Of a stretch of DNA of 64,000 bases, positions 61,364 through 64,000 are shown piece by piece. The notes below the pieces were generated by a model. That model was not told where the DNA came from and searched no databases. It saw only the letters and a program-made list of their open reading frames with translations. A program made the position numbers and the translations under genes. Within the stretch, counting starts at the first letter, position 1. Each line of letters opens with the position of its first letter. Location: positions 806,001 through 870,000 of the forward strand of contig NZ_CP091792.1 of the NCBI RefSeq assembly GCF_022024115.1, read 5' to 3'. The stretch comes from Prevotella communis (GTDB lineage Bacteria > Bacteroidota > Bacteroidia > Bacteroidales > Bacteroidaceae).

Positions 61364-63829
61364 ATGAAGAAATCTTTTATTCTGATAGCGCTGACAGCAG
61401 GTGTCCTGAATGCTGGGGCGCAGGTGAAGACAACGGTGACGGAGTTTAACATGGCAGGTCCCTTTGCAGTGCAGGCTCCTGTTGGTATGGATTCCGTGGA
61501 TGTGAACGGCAAGAAGTTTGACGAGAAGAGCTTGTTGGGTGGCTTGGCACTCTCTGCAGAGCCTACCACCGTGTTCAGCGGTAAGGTGCTTCCGTCGCTG
61601 AAGGACAGCAAAAGTGTGGGCATCCTTTCCTTCTTTGTGAATAACAAGGACTACGTGAAGGGCTCGGTCAGCGTGAAAGGTCCGAAGAACTATAAACTGT
61701 TTGTTGACGGTCAGGAAGCTGGCGGAGAGGTGAAACTTTCACCTGAGCATCACACGCTGGCTATCAAATACCTGGCAGAACCGTCGGATACTGACAGCAT
61801 TCAGGTGACGATGGATATGACGCGTGAGGTGGTACCTACACTCAGTAAGAAGCATCCCTACATGGTGCACGACCTGACGGATGGTAAACGTGTGCGTGGT
61901 ATCTCGCTCTCTGCCGATGGTAAATACGTGGTGGTGTCTTATCAGACCACGGCACGTGGCGGTAATAGCCGTTGGGATTACGAACTGCGCGAGGTGAAGT
62001 CGCAGCGTTTGTTGCGCTATCTGAGTAAAAATGTGACATGGATGCCGCGCTCTACTGCCTATATTGAGGAAGAATATCAGGGGGATAAGCGCGTGCTCTT
62101 CAAGGTGGATCCGTTGACGGGACAGCGCACACAGTGGGCCTACGATATTCCACGTGAGAGTTATGTGATCAGTCCTACGGAGGATTATCTGATTATCTCG
62201 TGCAGCGAGGAAGGTCCGAAGGAAGATGCTGACGTCTATGAGGTGCTGGAGATGGACGACCGTCAGCCTGGTTGGCGCTCACGCAGCTACCTGAAGAAAT
62301 ATGATTTGAAGACGGGTATCTGTCAGCGCATCACCTTTGGTCATAAGGGCGAGCATCTCTATGATATCTCTCAGGATGGTAAGAAACTGCTGATAGTATC
62401 GTCATATTCACGTTTGGCAAAGCGTCCTACTGAGGTAGAGGATGTCTATATCATGGATGCTCAGACGCTGAAGATGGATACTGTGTTACAGGGTGAGGGC
62501 TTCCTTGGCGGCTGCTCTTTCTCGCCTGATGCCACCCAGATTCTCTTCAGGGGTAATCCGGAGGCGTTCAACCGTATTGGTTGTCAGTTGCCCGAGAACG
62601 TGACACCAAGCATGACGGAGTACGAATTGTTTCTTTATGATATCGCTTCGAAGAAGGTGACGCCGCTGACGAAGGATTTTGACCCCTCTATAGAAAATGT
62701 TGACTGGTCATTGGCCGACGGTCAGATTTATCTGACGGCGGAGGATCGTGACTATGTGAATATGTTTGTGCTGAACCCCAAGACTGGCAAGATAACCAAA
62801 CTGCCTATTCAGGGTGACTATGCCTATCGCTATGATTTGGCTGAACATGCATCCGTGGTAGGCTATCTCTCGTATAAGACGATGGAGCCCGCATCGGCCT
62901 ATGTGATGACACTCAATTCAAAGGCGGTAGCCAACTCTAAACTCTCATCTCTCAACTCTCAACTCTTCTTCGATGGCAAGACTGCCCTTGGCGATGCCGA
63001 GATTGGTACCTGCAAGGACTGGAACTTTACTAATTCCAAGGGTGATACGGTCTATGGCCGTCTCTACCTGCCCAAGGACTTCGATGCCACGAAGAAATAC
63101 CCCATGATTGTTTATTATTATGGTGGCTGTTCGCCCGTGAGCCGTTATTTCGAGTCGCCCTACGCCCCTCAGTACTGGAACTCGCTGGGCTATGTGGCCT
63201 ATATCATAGAACCCAGTGGTGCCACGGGCTTCGGACAGGAGTGGGCCTCACGTCATGTGAACACCGCTGGTCGTGGTCCTGCAGAGGATATCATTGAGGG
63301 TACGAAGAAGATTTGTGAGGCGCATCCTTATATCAACAAAGAGAAGATTGGTTGTATGGGGGCCTCGTATGGTGGCTTCATGACGCAGTATCTGCAGACG
63401 CAGACGGATATCTTTGCTGCTGCTGTGAGTCATGCTGGTATTGCCAATCACACCAGCTACTGGGGACAGGGCTACTGGGGCTATAACTACAGTGAGGTTT
63501 CTATGGCCAACAGCTATCCTTGGAGTCATCGCCAGTTGTATGTGGATCAGAGTCCGCTGTTTAATGCCGACAAGATTCATACACCTTTGCTTCTGCTGCA
63601 TGGCGACGCAGACACGAATGTACCTTTGGTAGAGAGTCTGCAGATGTTTACTGCCTTGAAACTCCTCGGTCGTGAGGTGGCCCTTGTGCAGGTAAAAGGT
63701 GAGAATCATCACATCCTCGAATACTCTAAGAAGGAGAAATGGCTGGCCACCCAGATGGCGTGGTTCGCCCGTTGGTTGAAGGACGACCCCACATGGTGGG
63801 ACGCCCTCTATCCGAAGAAGCATCTGTAA
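61364..63829 (+). CDS. S9 family peptidase (prolyl oligopeptidase / DPP IV-like), exported
   Basis: Serine exopeptidase of 821 residues. After the signal peptide (MKKSFILIALTAGVLNAGAQ) comes an N-terminal beta-propeller (residues about 150-560) and an alpha/beta hydrolase domain with the catalytic triad: S668 in GASYGGFM, Asp in LLLHGDADTNVP, His in KGENHHILEY. The ATG at 61364 is used because the -7 box is just upstream; a longer form would start 10 codons earlier, inside it. Around residues 520-535 (NSKAVANSKLSSLNSQL) a heptamer repeat is inserted in frame. Confidence 0.93.
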   Translation: MKKSFILIALTAGVLNAGAQVKTTVTEFNMAGPFAVQAPVGMDSVDVNGKKFDEKSLLGGLALSAEPTTVFSGKVLPSLKDSKSVGILSFFVNNKDYVKGSVSVKGPKNYKLFVDGQEAGGEVKLSPEHHTLAIKYLAEPSDTDSIQVTMDMTREVVPTLSKKHPYMVHDLTDGKRVRGISLSADGKYVVVSYQTTARGGNSRWDYELREVKSQRLLRYLSKNVTWMPRSTAYIEEEYQGDKRVLFKVDPLTGQRTQWAYDIPRESYVISPTEDYLIISCSEEGPKEDADVYEVLEMDDRQPGWRSRSYLKKYDLKTGICQRITFGHKGEHLYDISQDGKKLLIVSSYSRLAKRPTEVEDVYIMDAQTLKMDTVLQGEGFLGGCSFSPDATQILFRGNPEAFNRIGCQLPENVTPSMTEYELFLYDIASKKVTPLTKDFDPSIENVDWSLADGQIYLTAEDRDYVNMFVLNPKTGKITKLPIQGDYAYRYDLAEHASVVGYLSYKTMEPASAYVMTLNSKAVANSKLSSLNSQLFFDGKTALGDAEIGTCKDWNFTNSKGDTVYGRLYLPKDFDATKKYPMIVYYYGGCSPVSRYFESPYAPQYWNSLGYVAYIIEPSGATGFGQEWASRHVNTAGRGPAEDIIEGTKKICEAHPYINKEKIGCMGASYGGFMTQYLQTQTDIFAAAVSHAGIANHTSYWGQGYWGYNYSEVSMANSYPWSHRQLYVDQSPLFNADKIHTPLLLLHGDADTNVPLVESLQMFTALKLLGREVALVQVKGENHHILEYSKKEKWLATQMAWFARWLKDDPTWWDALYPKKHL
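62932..62968 (+). repeat. AACTCTC heptamer repeat inside the S9 peptidase gene
   Basis: Five copies of a 7-base unit, in frame, in the segment between the propeller and the hydrolase domain. Confidence 0.75.
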
Positions 63830-63858
63830 GAACGGCGCTTGTACTGACGATGGACAAA

Positions 63859-64000
63859 TGCGTAAAAAGAAAAAGATAAAAATCAATTTTTTCGATTTCC
63901 TGTATTATGCAGTAGATGCAGGAGGATTTGGCGTGGAGTTTATAATGATGCCCATTCTTTGGATCATTCTCCTAGGTATGTCTCTGATTCTGCCTCTGAT
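63859..64000 (+). CDS. membrane protein, partial at right edge
   Basis: Frame of at least 47 codons with ATG start: a lysine-rich opening (MRKKKKIKINFFDF), then YYAVDAGGFGVEFIMMPILW and a hydrophobic segment. The short hydrophobic N-terminus suggests an integral membrane protein; no family recognised. Frame continues past the end of the window. Confidence 0.5.

Noticed and set aside
1..64000. tRNA or rRNA genes
   Set aside because: No cloverleaf or rRNA-like sequence was recognised when reading through; a covariance scan would be needed to be sure.

Overview
The window looks like chromosome of a Bacteroidales bacterium, most likely Prevotellaceae. The evidence is a SusC-type receptor, a full-length SprA (type IX secretion), LutABC, a dxs-trkA-trkH block, meso-DAP dehydrogenase and pectin-degrading enzymes. 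Genes lack Shine-Dalgarno sites but have the Bacteroidetes promoter pattern TTTG-N19/20-TAnnTTTG, with many exact examples. Several genes start with TTG or GTG.

Layout. 1-8.85 kb (minus): the N-terminal part of a SusC receptor behind a secreted zinc metalloprotease, then trkH, trkA and dxs. 8.98-15.2 kb (plus): lipoate ligase followed by the whole glycine cleavage system (gcvT, gcvH, gcvPA, gcvPB, lpd). 15.2-17.6 kb (minus): GH28 polygalacturonase and DAP dehydrogenase. 17.8-27.1 kb (plus): ruvA, the 7.5-kb sprA and mutY. 27.3-31.5 kb (plus): lactaldehyde dehydrogenase and LutABC, a route from lactaldehyde to pyruvate. 31.6-31.7 kb: a candidate free-standing small RNA. 31.8-35.8 kb: esterase, SDR oxidoreductase, BASS transporter and a DUF2461 protein.

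35.9-46.2 kb is the accessory part. It holds a DUF2975/HTH operon with palindromic operators and a possible 22-residue peptide, an IS110-family element with a recognisable candidate bridge-RNA region, and an A+T-rich island. The island contains a WYL regulator, an unknown acidic protein, two paralogous small proteins, a uracil-DNA-glycosylase-like protein, an orphan ParE/GyrB-like ATPase subunit, a small membrane protein, an unknown protein, a 480-bp palindrome-rich gap and a VapBC-type pair. The repeated leaders and terminator-like hairpins in this island suggest cassette-wise assembly. It is the best candidate for an undescribed system.

46.3-49.6 kb returns to core genes (DMT transporter, frr, rsgA, a SpoU methyltransferase). 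49.7-63.8 kb (plus) is a pectin / rhamnogalacturonan locus: a CE12-CE8 fusion of 1682 residues, a GH140-like enzyme, a PL11 lyase, a GH2 enzyme and an S9 peptidase. Two of these proteins end in a short tail resembling T9SS sorting signals, which fits the presence of sprA. A membrane protein runs off the right edge. Short tandem repeats of about 7 bp recur at gene junctions and, in frame, inside three genes.
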